A program made the translations under genes and the position numbers. Under the pieces are notes generated by a model. The model was not told where the DNA came from, did no database searches, and was given only the letters and a program-made list of their open reading frames with translations. A stretch of 59,775 nucleotides of DNA from the IMG/VR virus record IMGVR_UViG_3300035670_000230, positions 1 through 59,775 of that record; one strand, 5' to 3'. Shown here in pieces: positions 21,440 through 31,968 of the stretch. The stretch comes from a virus. Positions within the stretch are counted from its first letter, which is position 1. Each line of letters opens with the position of its first letter.

Positions 21440-24400
21440 TTATGCAGTTATGCGTTCTACAAACCTACGACTACTGTCGGTAAATGGTACGCCCTCTGAT
21501 GTTTGCTCTTCACGCTTGCGTTGTTGTTCTGGAGCATTTGTCAATTCTGTCATAGGTTTACGTGGATAACCATTACGAACACGAGCCGCTTGAAGATCTA
21601 GCCATTGCCTACGCAGTTCAGCTTGTTTAGTCCTATCTTGGTCTTTAGTAGCTTCGGAATATTGACGCTTCAGGGTAGAAGAACGGCTACTAAACTTCTG
21701 TTCAAGGTCGATAGTACGGCCTTGCTGTTCACCACGAACGGATGTTTGTGTTGGGCTTAACCCTAAAGCCTGCCAGAAAGCCGTAACCTCACCAATTTGG
21801 TCGGGTTTTAGAAGAACATCACCACCACGATTAGTGAACCCCTCGCTGTATATGCGAACAGCTCGCATGGCGTCCCCAAGACCTTTTGGTAGCATTAACT
21901 CAAGACCTTTGTATTCGTCACCAGCGGCAATGTAGCTCATACCATCTGCCATCCGAGCCGCCATACCACCAGCAGGACCACCTAGGAGCGTACCAATAAT
22001 CTGGTAGGTCTTCTCACCATTGAGGTCTTTAATTTCTGTAAACGGCATTACGGACAGGGCGTTACCCATGCCAATTTTGCCTGAGAGGTTTACACCAGCT
22101 AGGTTGGGCGAACCATAAAGCACGATGTTGGATATGTCGTTGTTACCAATCGCATCACGAATCTGACCTTTAATATCAAATGGCTCGTCTTCATCTCCAA
22201 GCAAACCCTCAAGCGCCCAAGCAATAGCAGCAGCTCCCGGCATACCCATAACACCAGTAAGAACAGCAGTCTGAGCAAGGATATAACCTAGGGCCTTACG
22301 GGCAACTTGTTGTTCTGGGCCTTTTGTAAATGAGTTTTTAATCAACTTGGCAAGCAGACCCAACTGAATAAGCTGGAATTTACGGAACTGCAGGGCGACT
22401 TTACCAACGTTCGTATTGAACATACGTGGGGCGTTAAACGCCGAGTAGTCACCGTGGGTGTCGTTAATGATGCTGCTTGCGTAGTCGATGGCTACATCTC
22501 GATTGCCTGTTTTTGCAAGCTCAAGTCGATAGGCAGCAATGGCAGTTGTAAGTCGGTTGATGGCCTCAACTTTTTGTACAGCTAAACGCAAGCCCTTATC
22601 AACTTTGTTCCATGTATCAGTAACAGGACCTTGGCCTTCAATGGTAAATTCACCCATCTCTGTGGAAATGCCAATGTCAATCTGGCTGCGGTTAACCAGT
22701 GTTTCAATAACATCTTTAACATCATCAGGAACTTTAGAAAAATCAAATTGCTGGTCGAACAACTTGGCTGACTTCATTACATCTTTAAGATCGAAGTAGG
22801 CGTTGTAAAGGGCATTAGCAGATTTAGTGTAGTCGTGTCGTCCAGCCATTACAGGCAAGCTCATCATCCATGGCTGAGTAAAGTTCTGCAGGTAGTAACC
22901 CGGGCTTGACGCCAAAAAGTACACAGACGTAATACGGTTAAGTTTCTGAACTGCTTGGTTAGGTTCGTACTCCAGTGACTGGATGTAACGTCCGTTTAGC
23001 TCATTAAGAAGCTCTGACTTGCGGGTACGGTTACCACCTTGTTTGGCTTGCTTGCGCATCTTTTGCAGCGCTTCTTGTGTTCTGTTGTTGTATTGAACAG
23101 CGGCTAAGAAGTTAGCATCAGCTCGACCTTGGAGGGCAAACGATTGAAGCATGTCAATTTCACCGGGTACTGCTCGACGACGAAGCTCTGACTTTCTTGC
23201 ACTAGAATCAGCCAACGCATGGAGGTACATGTCTGTAATGATTCTACGAAGCTGGTTGGTACTTTTTTCATCCTGACCAGTTCTTTCCACCGTAGCCCGT
23301 AATTTACTTAGGGCAGCAAGCATGGTGTCTCCACCATATAGTTCGTCTTGGAACTTTTCACGCTCAAAGTAGTAAACGGCATCCTCATTAGTACCGTAGA
23401 AACCCTGATCTTGAAGCTGTTTCTGCAGGTTACGAGCCTGAATATCTGAGTCTACAAAGCTAACTTGGTAGTGGTTGGGGTCTTGCTCAAGCTCACGTAT
23501 ACGTTTTTTGTCGTCAGCAGTTTCTGCCGCACGGTACTCAGGCGATTTAGCCACCACAGCATATTTGCCTATACGCTTTAACGGAGCATAGGGTATACCC
23601 TCACGCAATTTAAACAACGTATCAAACTTTTTAAGATCAGCAATTTTTTCTTTTTGGAGTTGAGCAACTAGCTCGGCATTACCATCAGCTTGAGCGGCCT
23701 TAATCTGCGCATCGTATTCGCTGTTAGTGTAGTCAAGCAGAATCTTTTTCTTCATGGCAAGCGTATCGTCACCATGTTTGAACACAGCACGGATAAACGA
23801 CTGAGCCTCAGAAGATAAAGCGTCGAATCTGGTTTTTAGATCTGCGTCAACAGCTACGCCAGTGGTACGCCACTTAGGCGTAAAGCCCCACTTCTTGGTT
23901 CGTGTGGAGTCATAGATAAATGCGTTGACACTTTGGGATCCTGTACCACGATCTTTGTCTGGCACTAGGGCATACATGTCGGCGATGCGCTCAACTTCTT
24001 TTTCAAACTTACGGGTTTCAACCCCACGAGCCTGCATCAGTTGTTTAAATTCTGCAGCCGACCGGATACCAGATTCAACAGCACGGTTAATCAACGCCTC
24101 GGTAAATACCACACGATCAACACCCTTACGAGTCCAGTTACGGATTGTCTGGTAAATACTGTTAGAACTACTTCTGACCGTAGGCGGTATGTTATTTAAA
24201 ACATTAGCCGCAGCTCTTGCATTACGAGACCGAGCTACTGGGACGTTTTGTTGGGCTGCGGCGACGTCTCTTGCGATTGTCGTAAGGGCTTCTGCGACCT
24301 CTTTAGAAATTCCCCCCCTGCCCGCATCGACCCTCTCGGCTCTACTATCGAACGCTGGGCCTGTGAGGTTTGTGGCGTTGAAGTTTTCTGTTGTTTGGAC

Positions 24401-27400
24401 ATCTGCAAGTACCTCCTTCATAAATGCCACTGTAGCTGGCGCATTGTCGTTAAGAATTTGTTGTGTTTCAGCGGTAGCAGTAGTATACAAAGCCCATATC
24501 TGCGCAAACAACTCATGGCGAATTTGGTTTGAATCTAAACCTTTTCTTTCATTAGGGTCTAGTGGGTATGCAAAAATAACATTTGCGTCTTCGTTAATTC
24601 TGCGTAGCTTTGCAATTTCTACAGATACTGCCCCCATAGGGACAACTTTACCGTTTACAAGTTTAATATTTAACCTAGGGTCAGAAGAGTAAGTATCTTG
24701 ACCTTGTACAACTTGATCTACAGCGTGGCCTACTTCGTGAGCCATTGTCCATTTAGCAAAACCTCGATCAGCAGCAATATCTTGGCGCAAAACCACTGAC
24801 ACCTTTTGATCGATGTTGGTAATGATTCCATCCCAGTCTACATTCATGTTGTAGCTGACAAAGAACTGACCAACAGCATTAAACGCATTGCTGATCCCTA
24901 GTGAGTCATACGCACTACGAAGTTCAGCAATGCCTTCATAAACATCAGACATCTCATCAAGAGATGCGTCCTCAATAAACAAACTCTGATCGGTTCTAGT
25001 TAGCTCCTGAACCTGTTTCTCCGCACGACGCCGCATTGCGTTGACTTTTGGCTTGGCAACAGGAGTAGTAGGAGCAAACGGAGCTTCGGGCAGCACATAG
25101 ATGAAACCACCGTTGAACTCACCAAGCTGGGGTTTAATTTTATTTAAAAACAATTCGTGGCTAGTGTTGATGCAGCCATAGCTAATTCGATTGTCTTTAA
25201 CATCTGGCGAGGCTAAGCGCTCAAGGCGTCTATCATTTACGTTTCCAAGCCAAGCTGGATGCACTGCAATAATGCCTTTATTAAAACTGGTTTCGGCAAG
25301 ATCTAAACGATAGCCGCCTTCGTAGTCAGAATCTTCCACGACTTCCAAAGTAAATTTGCCTGCAGGGGTTATTTTTTTACCACCATTTAGCGAATCGCCC
25401 TGAAACGTATCTCCAATGTCTGCCCCAAAAAGCGCAGTGTCGGAAGCTAAATGTTGACCACTGGAGAAAAACATGTGGAGCTTGCCATTACGTTTGTCGG
25501 CAATCATAAACCCACGTTGTTTTTCTTTGGCTAATGGAGCGACTTGTCGGTAAATAATTTTTGCTTCTTCGCTCATTTGGTTAGCAACTTCAGTCGGAAC
25601 AGTAGCTTCTGTTTGTCTAGCTTGAATACTAGCGTAGGCTTCTTGCAGGTTAAAGTTAAACCCGTTACCAGTAATGTTGGGGTTAAATACGATTGCTGCT
25701 GCGATTGCAGCTTTAGCCAACTGCTGGATAACGCCACGAATCTTGGCGGCAACAAATTCTGCGCCTTCATTTATATAATTGGTAATGTCTTGGCTTAGTT
25801 TACTAAGGAATAGGTCAGTTCCTGCTTTATCGCCATAGTGGGACTCAAGCAACTTAGTCTGCGAGTTATTTAGTTTGGAAGTTTGCTCAAGCAGCAGTGT
25901 ACGCTGAGCCTCAGGAATAACAGTAGCTTCCACATCGATGGTACGGCTGTCATCTACGATGCGCTGTAGGTCCCGCATATTCATCTGCGCAGGATCAATT
26001 TCCACCAATGCAGCCCGTTGGGCGTCAGTTAACTTATCCCATGTGGGTAGTGCATCGTCAACTAACTGGCGAAGTTCGTTGTATTTAGTTTCAGCCGCTT
26101 CTTGTTTGGTAAGAACTACCGCAGCCTGCGTTGTCTGTGTAGACGGTGCCTTGGTTGTACCTGTAGTGGTTACTTGTGTTGATTTTCTGGCTTCTATAGC
26201 TCTAGGAGATCCAAAAATATTAAAAAGTAAATTTCCACTTTCTAAGTCGCCGGGGTAATGAACCATTAAGGTATCCCCGTCAACGGAACGTCTTTGCTTT
26301 AGGCTATGAGGCTCAGAGCTAGTTGTCCCTAGATCAAAGTCCATTTGAAAAACTTCATTATTTCTACCACGACCCATTAAAACTAAAGTGTGTCGTTTAA
26401 TTTCGCTATTAGGTAAGTCTCTAACTTCGTATTTAGCTTGTATTTCACCATCGGTAACGTTCTCAAGTGTTTTAAACTCAGAATTTTTCCTAATAGCAGT
26501 AAGTTGGCCTGAGCCTACCATTTGAAAATTTTGTGTTGAAAGTGGTTTAAATCGATTTAAGTATTCCTGTAAACGCCCAAACTGCTTATTTGGGTATCTA
26601 ACTAAACCTGAGTACGACACTCCAGCTTCTATGCGTTCACGAGATTGCGCATCTGGTTCAAACCCACGTTTTTCGTAAAACTTAACTAATTCTTCTTGGC
26701 TAAGTTTTTTACCGGACTGTGTATCAGCAGCAGCTACAACAGTTAAAGTAAGGTTATTTTTATCTGCCCAAGTTGTAATGCTGTTTAATAATTTTGAACC
26801 AGCACCCTGACCCGGATCTTTTGCAGTTAACAAGCCCAACTTCCACGTATTTGAATTTCGTGCTGGGTCGTTATGTAATTGTGCTCTAGCACCCTGTGCT
26901 TCAAATGAAAACGTATTGATTGTTGATTTAGGAAAATCAGGATCTTTTGGTCTAAGCGCAACAGCTACTCCCGGGACATCCGGTAGTACTACTTCTTCTT
27001 TTTGGGTTTGGGTTTCACCTTCTGCGGCAGGTTCTTTGGCGACCCGTACTTTTTGGCCCACTTTTTCGCCAACTCTGGCTTTTGGCTGAACAGATACTTT
27101 CTCTGTTTCTCGCTTTGGAACGGCACTTGGCTCTCCTTTAGCATCGAGGACTTCGGTTTCGATCAGACTATCAATTAATTTTTCGTCGGTATAAACACCT
27201 TGCTTCCCAAGATTAACAAAAGGAAGCCTTTCGCCATCCACTTTAATGTTAAACCCAGCAACTTGGTTTGGCTCTTCAATGCTACGAATAATAGTTAACG
27301 TAGCTGGCTGACCTTCAAAAGTTACTCGATGTTTTGTTTTGGTTTCCTTTACTTCTCGCTTTGGAACGGCATCGTCTCCCTCCTGTGTAGGCTCGCTAGT

Positions 27401-30400
27401 CCGTCTTCTAATATTAGCTTCAGATAATTTTTTAGCAGTCTCTATTCTATTTTCAAGCCTGTTGTTTAACTCAGTAACAATCTGATCTTTGAAAAATTGA
27501 TCGTCGTTAAGCTCTGCATCAATAGCCAAGGCAGATAGATGGTCTGGATTTTTGACTTGAGTTAGATCATTACCTGCATCTTCGTATGCTTTATTAGCGG
27601 CACTTAGTTGTTTTGAGGTTGGTTTGTTCCCAACTTCAATAGCATCAAGCGCTTCGATAACACGAGCATAGGCTTGATTGTTAGTTTCTACAGCGTTATT
27701 TTTTTCTTGTATGCTGTCCGAAGTACGACCCTTAGCTATGATAGAGGCGTCTTCTGCACCAAGCTCTCGTTCATCAATCCTTAGTTCTTGTACTTCTGCT
27801 TCAGTTATCTGCGCTTGATCTTGTTGGGTTCGCAAAGTTTCTATTAAATTATTCAAATACTCGGTGGACTGTTCATTTGAAAGTCTAAGTTCCACCATTG
27901 CAGCTTTGATACCATTTTCAAATTTTTGACGATCAGCCCCCATAAGAGCTTTAACTGTGCGATTCCAATCTTTTTTGATGGTATCTACGCTGCGATTAAA
28001 TCGTTTAGCTAATTGCTCTACTGTTTCATCTCGATTTTCTTGGGTAGTACCGTACATTTCAAGCACAAATTCCCGTTTGACTTTTTGTTTGTCAGCGGGG
28101 TACATACGGTTAATAGCAATTCGTAAAATTTCATCTGCAAGTTTGCTGTTGTTATCTAATGTCTGCTCGTTTGCAAGGGCAGTTACAACTTCTCGGTTAG
28201 CTGCATTAGCCTCTACAGCGTTAAACCATGCTTCTTGGAGGCTAGGGTCAAGGTCAGTAAACTTAATATTGATTTCAAATCGCTGGGCAATACCATCAAA
28301 TATCCTGCTGGCAACATCTACATCTTCTTCTGGTCTAGTGGCAGCAGGGCTAGTTCTGCCAGTTTGCGAAGCCCCTGTAGTTGGCGTTGAAGCGACTGCT
28401 CCTGTTGCTGGGGTTCCAGTTGTTGTAATCCCAGTCGTTCTACCCACCGCTGTTTGCGGGCCTTGTCCAGTTCTTGCTGTAGATTGAAGTCCACTTGGTG
28501 CTCCTGTTCGTTTAACTGCTGCAATAGCATCATCAACTTCTTCTGTGCGATTAAAAACAGCTTCAGTTTCTATAAATTGCGGTAGGGTTAACCCTAAGCG
28601 TCTAGCTACCTCTGCTCGTTGTTCATTTGGTAAAGCGTCATATTGAGCAAATACTTGTTCCGCATAATCCCTTTGTGCTGTTGGGGCAGGTTGTCCTGTC
28701 ATTAATCCTAAAGTACCAGCCGCAGGGGTGGTGGTTGGTGCTGCAGTTGTAGTTGGTGCTGCAGTTGTAGTTGGGCCTTCCGTCAATCGTTGGAAAGCTG
28801 GTGACATCTGACCAGTTAGAGCCTCGTAAATACGAGCCAATGGTTCTACAGACTTAGGTGATTTGGCCTGACCAATCTGGAACTCTAATATATTAGCGGC
28901 ATCGTTTAGGGTAGCTGCACCATCAAGCTGATACTTTTTAATGACACCATCGATACCACCAAGAATGCCCTTGGCTGAAGGCTGACCACTTAGGGGGATA
29001 CCCGAGGCTACGATTGCAGACTCAAGTTGTACACGCTCTGGGTCTTTGTTCTGGTTAGCTTGAGCAATTTCACTAACGATCTGGTTTACACGAGGCACAC
29101 CCATAACGGTCTTACCGGCGATGGTAAATGCTTGTGTGGGAACACCGGGACCGGGAGGAACTTGCCTTACACCATATGTTTGGGCTACTTGTTGTGCAAC
29201 TGCTGGGTCAATTTGTGGAGCCTGCGCTTGTGGCGGCTGAGCGCCCTGAGTTTGTTGCGCTGCGGGTTGTGCGGCACGGGCTGGTGCCGAGGGTACTCCA
29301 TACACATCACCAGCAGTTTGTGGGCGCTCGATGCCACCGGGGCCAGCAACCATTTGACCAGTCGGTTCATTAAGAGCAGCCTCCATGGATTGGCGGGTTG
29401 GTCGTTCGCCTTCTGGTCTTGTGACACCCGTAATCTGGTTAATAAGATCCTGTGTGGATAGACCAGCCCCCGGCTGGACGTTAATTCTTGAAGTATCTAT
29501 GCCTTGATTAAGCGCACCTTGGGCATCTTTGGTTAGGTCAAGCGGTTCTACGGAACGACGCCATCCACCGCCAAGGGTTCCAAAAGTTTTACCTAGGGCA
29601 AATCCACCAATGGCAGATTCTGTAAATCGCTCTCTGGCTTCAGGACTTAAAAACTCTTCTGACGGATCTACAGCCATACGACCCACTTGGCTAAGACCTT
29701 CTTGCCCTGTTTCAGAAAGAGATTCAGTAGCACCAACTCGTAAGCCAGTAACACCAGCTCTAGTTAGACCACCACGAAATCCTTTAAGTGCATCAAGCCC
29801 TTCGCCCATACTTCTAAAAGCACCAAGTCTGGCAGCAGCACCTTCAACACCTATGACATTAAGAGCGGCAAAAGGCACACCCAAAGCTGCAGCAGTTCCT
29901 AAATCGGCAGTGCCAGTTTGTTCCCGTTGTGCTTGTAGTATTTCGCCAACAGAAGATGGGTAGCTAGTAACGGCAGCACCGGTTAAAGGCGCTCTTGCAC
30001 CACCTAACAATGCACTACCACCTAACAATGCACGACCAGCTAAGCCACCAACTGCAGCTTCGGCAATATAAGGAGAACTTCCAATGGCTAAACCACCAAT
30101 ATAACTTGGCACGTCGCCAATACCACGAATGTCTTTATAGCTTTCGATACCGCCTAGTTCTCTAGCAGCTCTGGATGCTACGGCAGCTTCAAATTCGTTA
30201 GCTCGTCTACGTTCTGCAAGTGATTCTTGAGCACCTGTAAAGCCTAAACCACCAGTTGCGGCTTCGCCAAGACCATAAAAACCAGCCTGATAGCGATCAA
30301 GAGCAGCACCAAAACGCTGTCCAGTTACACCAGATTCGCTAGGCTTATATCCAAGAGTGTTAGCAATCTCAACAGGATCGGCCTGAACAAAGTCAGCATA

Positions 30401-30484
30401 TGCAGAAATTAAGTCTTCGTCGGTTTTGTCTTGCCACTGACCACCGGCTTGCCTACGAAGATCTTGGATGGTGCGAATTGGCAT
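21440..30484 (-). CDS. Giant polyvalent internal virion/ejection protein (3,014 aa)
   Basis: ATG 30484 follows AAGGATTAAAA. A hydrophobic Gly/Ala-rich region lies at about 125-300. A Thr/Pro-rich linker is near 580. A sigma-region-4/HTH-like segment (EQLAKRFNRSVDTIKKDWNR) is near 820-842. A GNAT acetyltransferase fold, with GQGAGSKLL, lies about 1190-1300. A YkuD L,D-transpeptidase domain lies about 1655-1795, with His1742 and SYGC ending in Cys1771. A zincin HEVGH lies at 1916-1920. The C-terminal third is helical with a hydrophobic segment near 2730-2760. Such multi-enzyme 'polyvalent' proteins are thought to be injected with the DNA and to act on the wall and host proteins. Confidence 0.85.
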   Translation of the reverse strand: MPIRTIQDLRRQAGGQWQDKTDEDLISAYADFVQADPVEIANTLGYKPSESGVTGQRFGAALDRYQAGFYGLGEAATGGLGFTGAQESLAERRRANEFEAAVASRAARELGGIESYKDIRGIGDVPSYIGGLAIGSSPYIAEAAVGGLAGRALLGGSALLGGARAPLTGAAVTSYPSSVGEILQAQREQTGTADLGTAAALGVPFAALNVIGVEGAAARLGAFRSMGEGLDALKGFRGGLTRAGVTGLRVGATESLSETGQEGLSQVGRMAVDPSEEFLSPEARERFTESAIGGFALGKTFGTLGGGWRRSVEPLDLTKDAQGALNQGIDTSRINVQPGAGLSTQDLINQITGVTRPEGERPTRQSMEAALNEPTGQMVAGPGGIERPQTAGDVYGVPSAPARAAQPAAQQTQGAQPPQAQAPQIDPAVAQQVAQTYGVRQVPPGPGVPTQAFTIAGKTVMGVPRVNQIVSEIAQANQNKDPERVQLESAIVASGIPLSGQPSAKGILGGIDGVIKKYQLDGAATLNDAANILEFQIGQAKSPKSVEPLARIYEALTGQMSPAFQRLTEGPTTTAAPTTTAAPTTTPAAGTLGLMTGQPAPTAQRDYAEQVFAQYDALPNEQRAEVARRLGLTLPQFIETEAVFNRTEEVDDAIAAVKRTGAPSGLQSTARTGQGPQTAVGRTTGITTTGTPATGAVASTPTTGASQTGRTSPAATRPEEDVDVASRIFDGIAQRFEINIKFTDLDPSLQEAWFNAVEANAANREVVTALANEQTLDNNSKLADEILRIAINRMYPADKQKVKREFVLEMYGTTQENRDETVEQLAKRFNRSVDTIKKDWNRTVKALMGADRQKFENGIKAAMVELRLSNEQSTEYLNNLIETLRTQQDQAQITEAEVQELRIDERELGAEDASIIAKGRTSDSIQEKNNAVETNNQAYARVIEALDAIEVGNKPTSKQLSAANKAYEDAGNDLTQVKNPDHLSALAIDAELNDDQFFKDQIVTELNNRLENRIETAKKLSEANIRRRTSEPTQEGDDAVPKREVKETKTKHRVTFEGQPATLTIIRSIEEPNQVAGFNIKVDGERLPFVNLGKQGVYTDEKLIDSLIETEVLDAKGEPSAVPKRETEKVSVQPKARVGEKVGQKVRVAKEPAAEGETQTQKEEVVLPDVPGVAVALRPKDPDFPKSTINTFSFEAQGARAQLHNDPARNSNTWKLGLLTAKDPGQGAGSKLLNSITTWADKNNLTLTVVAAADTQSGKKLSQEELVKFYEKRGFEPDAQSRERIEAGVSYSGLVRYPNKQFGRLQEYLNRFKPLSTQNFQMVGSGQLTAIRKNSEFKTLENVTDGEIQAKYEVRDLPNSEIKRHTLVLMGRGRNNEVFQMDFDLGTTSSEPHSLKQRRSVDGDTLMVHYPGDLESGNLLFNIFGSPRAIEARKSTQVTTTGTTKAPSTQTTQAAVVLTKQEAAETKYNELRQLVDDALPTWDKLTDAQRAALVEIDPAQMNMRDLQRIVDDSRTIDVEATVIPEAQRTLLLEQTSKLNNSQTKLLESHYGDKAGTDLFLSKLSQDITNYINEGAEFVAAKIRGVIQQLAKAAIAAAIVFNPNITGNGFNFNLQEAYASIQARQTEATVPTEVANQMSEEAKIIYRQVAPLAKEKQRGFMIADKRNGKLHMFFSSGQHLASDTALFGADIGDTFQGDSLNGGKKITPAGKFTLEVVEDSDYEGGYRLDLAETSFNKGIIAVHPAWLGNVNDRRLERLASPDVKDNRISYGCINTSHELFLNKIKPQLGEFNGGFIYVLPEAPFAPTTPVAKPKVNAMRRRAEKQVQELTRTDQSLFIEDASLDEMSDVYEGIAELRSAYDSLGISNAFNAVGQFFVSYNMNVDWDGIITNIDQKVSVVLRQDIAADRGFAKWTMAHEVGHAVDQVVQGQDTYSSDPRLNIKLVNGKVVPMGAVSVEIAKLRRINEDANVIFAYPLDPNERKGLDSNQIRHELFAQIWALYTTATAETQQILNDNAPATVAFMKEVLADVQTTENFNATNLTGPAFDSRAERVDAGRGGISKEVAEALTTIARDVAAAQQNVPVARSRNARAAANVLNNIPPTVRSSSNSIYQTIRNWTRKGVDRVVFTEALINRAVESGIRSAAEFKQLMQARGVETRKFEKEVERIADMYALVPDKDRGTGSQSVNAFIYDSTRTKKWGFTPKWRTTGVAVDADLKTRFDALSSEAQSFIRAVFKHGDDTLAMKKKILLDYTNSEYDAQIKAAQADGNAELVAQLQKEKIADLKKFDTLFKLREGIPYAPLKRIGKYAVVAKSPEYRAAETADDKKRIRELEQDPNHYQVSFVDSDIQARNLQKQLQDQGFYGTNEDAVYYFEREKFQDELYGGDTMLAALSKLRATVERTGQDEKSTNQLRRIITDMYLHALADSSARKSELRRRAVPGEIDMLQSFALQGRADANFLAAVQYNNRTQEALQKMRKQAKQGGNRTRKSELLNELNGRYIQSLEYEPNQAVQKLNRITSVYFLASSPGYYLQNFTQPWMMSLPVMAGRHDYTKSANALYNAYFDLKDVMKSAKLFDQQFDFSKVPDDVKDVIETLVNRSQIDIGISTEMGEFTIEGQGPVTDTWNKVDKGLRLAVQKVEAINRLTTAIAAYRLELAKTGNRDVAIDYASSIINDTHGDYSAFNAPRMFNTNVGKVALQFRKFQLIQLGLLAKLIKNSFTKGPEQQVARKALGYILAQTAVLTGVMGMPGAAAIAWALEGLLGDEDEPFDIKGQIRDAIGNNDISNIVLYGSPNLAGVNLSGKIGMGNALSVMPFTEIKDLNGEKTYQIIGTLLGGPAGGMAARMADGMSYIAAGDEYKGLELMLPKGLGDAMRAVRIYSEGFTNRGGDVLLKPDQIGEVTAFWQALGLSPTQTSVRGEQQGRTIDLEQKFSSRSSTLKRQYSEATKDQDRTKQAELRRQWLDLQAARVRNGYPRKPMTELTNAPEQQRKREEQTSEGVPFTDSSRRFVERITA

Positions 30485-30493
30485 TTTTAATCC

Positions 30494-31966
30494 TTACTGA
30501 GGACCTAACAAACGCCCATACTGGCGTTCCCACTCTAAGTAATCCGGGTTAACCCTTGTTACACCACCACGAGTTGTAATTGTTTGTGGAGGAGGTTGGG
30601 GTATTGTATCTTGTCTTGCAGCAGCTCTAGCAGCACGAGGGCTTGCTGGGACTAAACCTTGTGTTGGTGCTTCTGGTCGTGATGCTACTGCCCCCGGTAA
30701 TGGAAGCCCGCCTTCAGGAATATCAGGTAAATTTGGAGTGCCCCCACCTCCGCCTCTAATACTGTTGATATACGCTATTGCTTCATTAGGAGGTAAGTCT
30801 CTTAAAGTTATTGGTTTACGATCAGCACCTTGCCCAACAACAGTATCCCCAAACACTTCCATAAATGACTTAACGTCGGCTGCAGTAAGTGGTTTTTCTG
30901 CAGTTAAACCTGCGCCAGCTCGTGGGCGATCACGACGTAAATATGAGGCATATTCGCTTGCTTGTTCTGCTTGAGCTTCTGATTTCTTAATATCGGCTTC
31001 TGTTTTTGCAAGCTCTAAAAATCCACCGGGCTTGGCAATGGCGTCCATGCGCATCATTATTTGATCGTCAGTACCTTGGGCAAAAACCCGTTGGTTGCCT
31101 GCTGTATCCGTTTGGATAATTTGGTTGCCCTCACGACGAAGGGTAAAACCATCGTTAACGCTGTCATACCAGCTAATAACGGAATCAACGCCTTTTGCCC
31201 TAGCTTGAGTGTAGTTTTGCTCAAACTTTTTGGCTTTGAGGGTAATGTCGTTTAGTTCAGCTTGAGTGTATTCGTTTCGCAGCTTAAGAGCTATAGCAGG
31301 ATCAAAGGCTTCTGTTGCGGCTAATATGGCAGCAGTTCTTTCTGTTGGATCTGCAAATTTTTGTTTGTTAATTTCTTGCAGTGCAGTATTGTAATCTTCT
31401 TGGCGTCGGGCCTGCCCTAGTTGTAAACCAGACAGTTCTTGCTGTTGCGCAAGCTGACGCATACGCATAGCTTCTTCAGGCATACCCTGCTGCTCGTAAA
31501 CCCTAGCCATCTCCTCGGTTCGTGCACGTTGGATCTCAGGCTGGGTAAAAGGAGTTTCTCGGGTAAGTCCACCAATTTGATATTGAGTTGTTTCAGGTAT
31601 ACGAACAGCTTCAGCAGGGGTCAACCGAGATTCAACGCCACGAGTGCCGGGTTGCACAACAGGAATTTGATCGGATCCGACTCCCGGTTGTATTTGATCT
31701 GGTCCAGCGGGTCTGGGTACTGTAGTTTCTACGTCAAAGTTAGGTTGGACATACCCATCCCGTACAGAATAATACGGACGCCCAGTTTCTGGGTTGATGC
31801 CAGCGCCCTCAAGGTTACGTATCATTTCTGGGTCAGCCATTGTCTGCTGACTAGGCTCTAACGATCCTGCACGTTGTAAACCTTTACGCAATTCTTCTTT
31901 ACGGCGGCGCTCTTCTGCAGCGCTAACTACGTCGTATCCTGCACGAAATCCTGATGCAAACCCCAT
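30494..31966 (-). CDS. Probable internal virion protein (490 aa)
   Basis: ATG 31966, start MGFASGFRAGYDVVSAAEER. The protein is mostly helical and Gln/Ala/Arg-rich (EEAMRMRQLAQQQELSGLQL), with coiled-coil stretches in the middle, a Gly run near residue 405 (GGGGG) and a Pro-rich C-terminal part. It has no enzymatic motifs. Composition, position between the giant protein and the S74-domain protein, and lack of Cys resemble the internal core or ejection proteins of podoviruses. The 'gFasGfraG---' start is common in these families. Confidence 0.65.
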   Translation of the reverse strand: MGFASGFRAGYDVVSAAEERRRKEELRKGLQRAGSLEPSQQTMADPEMIRNLEGAGINPETGRPYYSVRDGYVQPNFDVETTVPRPAGPDQIQPGVGSDQIPVVQPGTRGVESRLTPAEAVRIPETTQYQIGGLTRETPFTQPEIQRARTEEMARVYEQQGMPEEAMRMRQLAQQQELSGLQLGQARRQEDYNTALQEINKQKFADPTERTAAILAATEAFDPAIALKLRNEYTQAELNDITLKAKKFEQNYTQARAKGVDSVISWYDSVNDGFTLRREGNQIIQTDTAGNQRVFAQGTDDQIMMRMDAIAKPGGFLELAKTEADIKKSEAQAEQASEYASYLRRDRPRAGAGLTAEKPLTAADVKSFMEVFGDTVVGQGADRKPITLRDLPPNEAIAYINSIRGGGGGTPNLPDIPEGGLPLPGAVASRPEAPTQGLVPASPRAARAAARQDTIPQPPPQTITTRGGVTRVNPDYLEWERQYGRLLGPQ

Positions 31967-31968
31967 GA

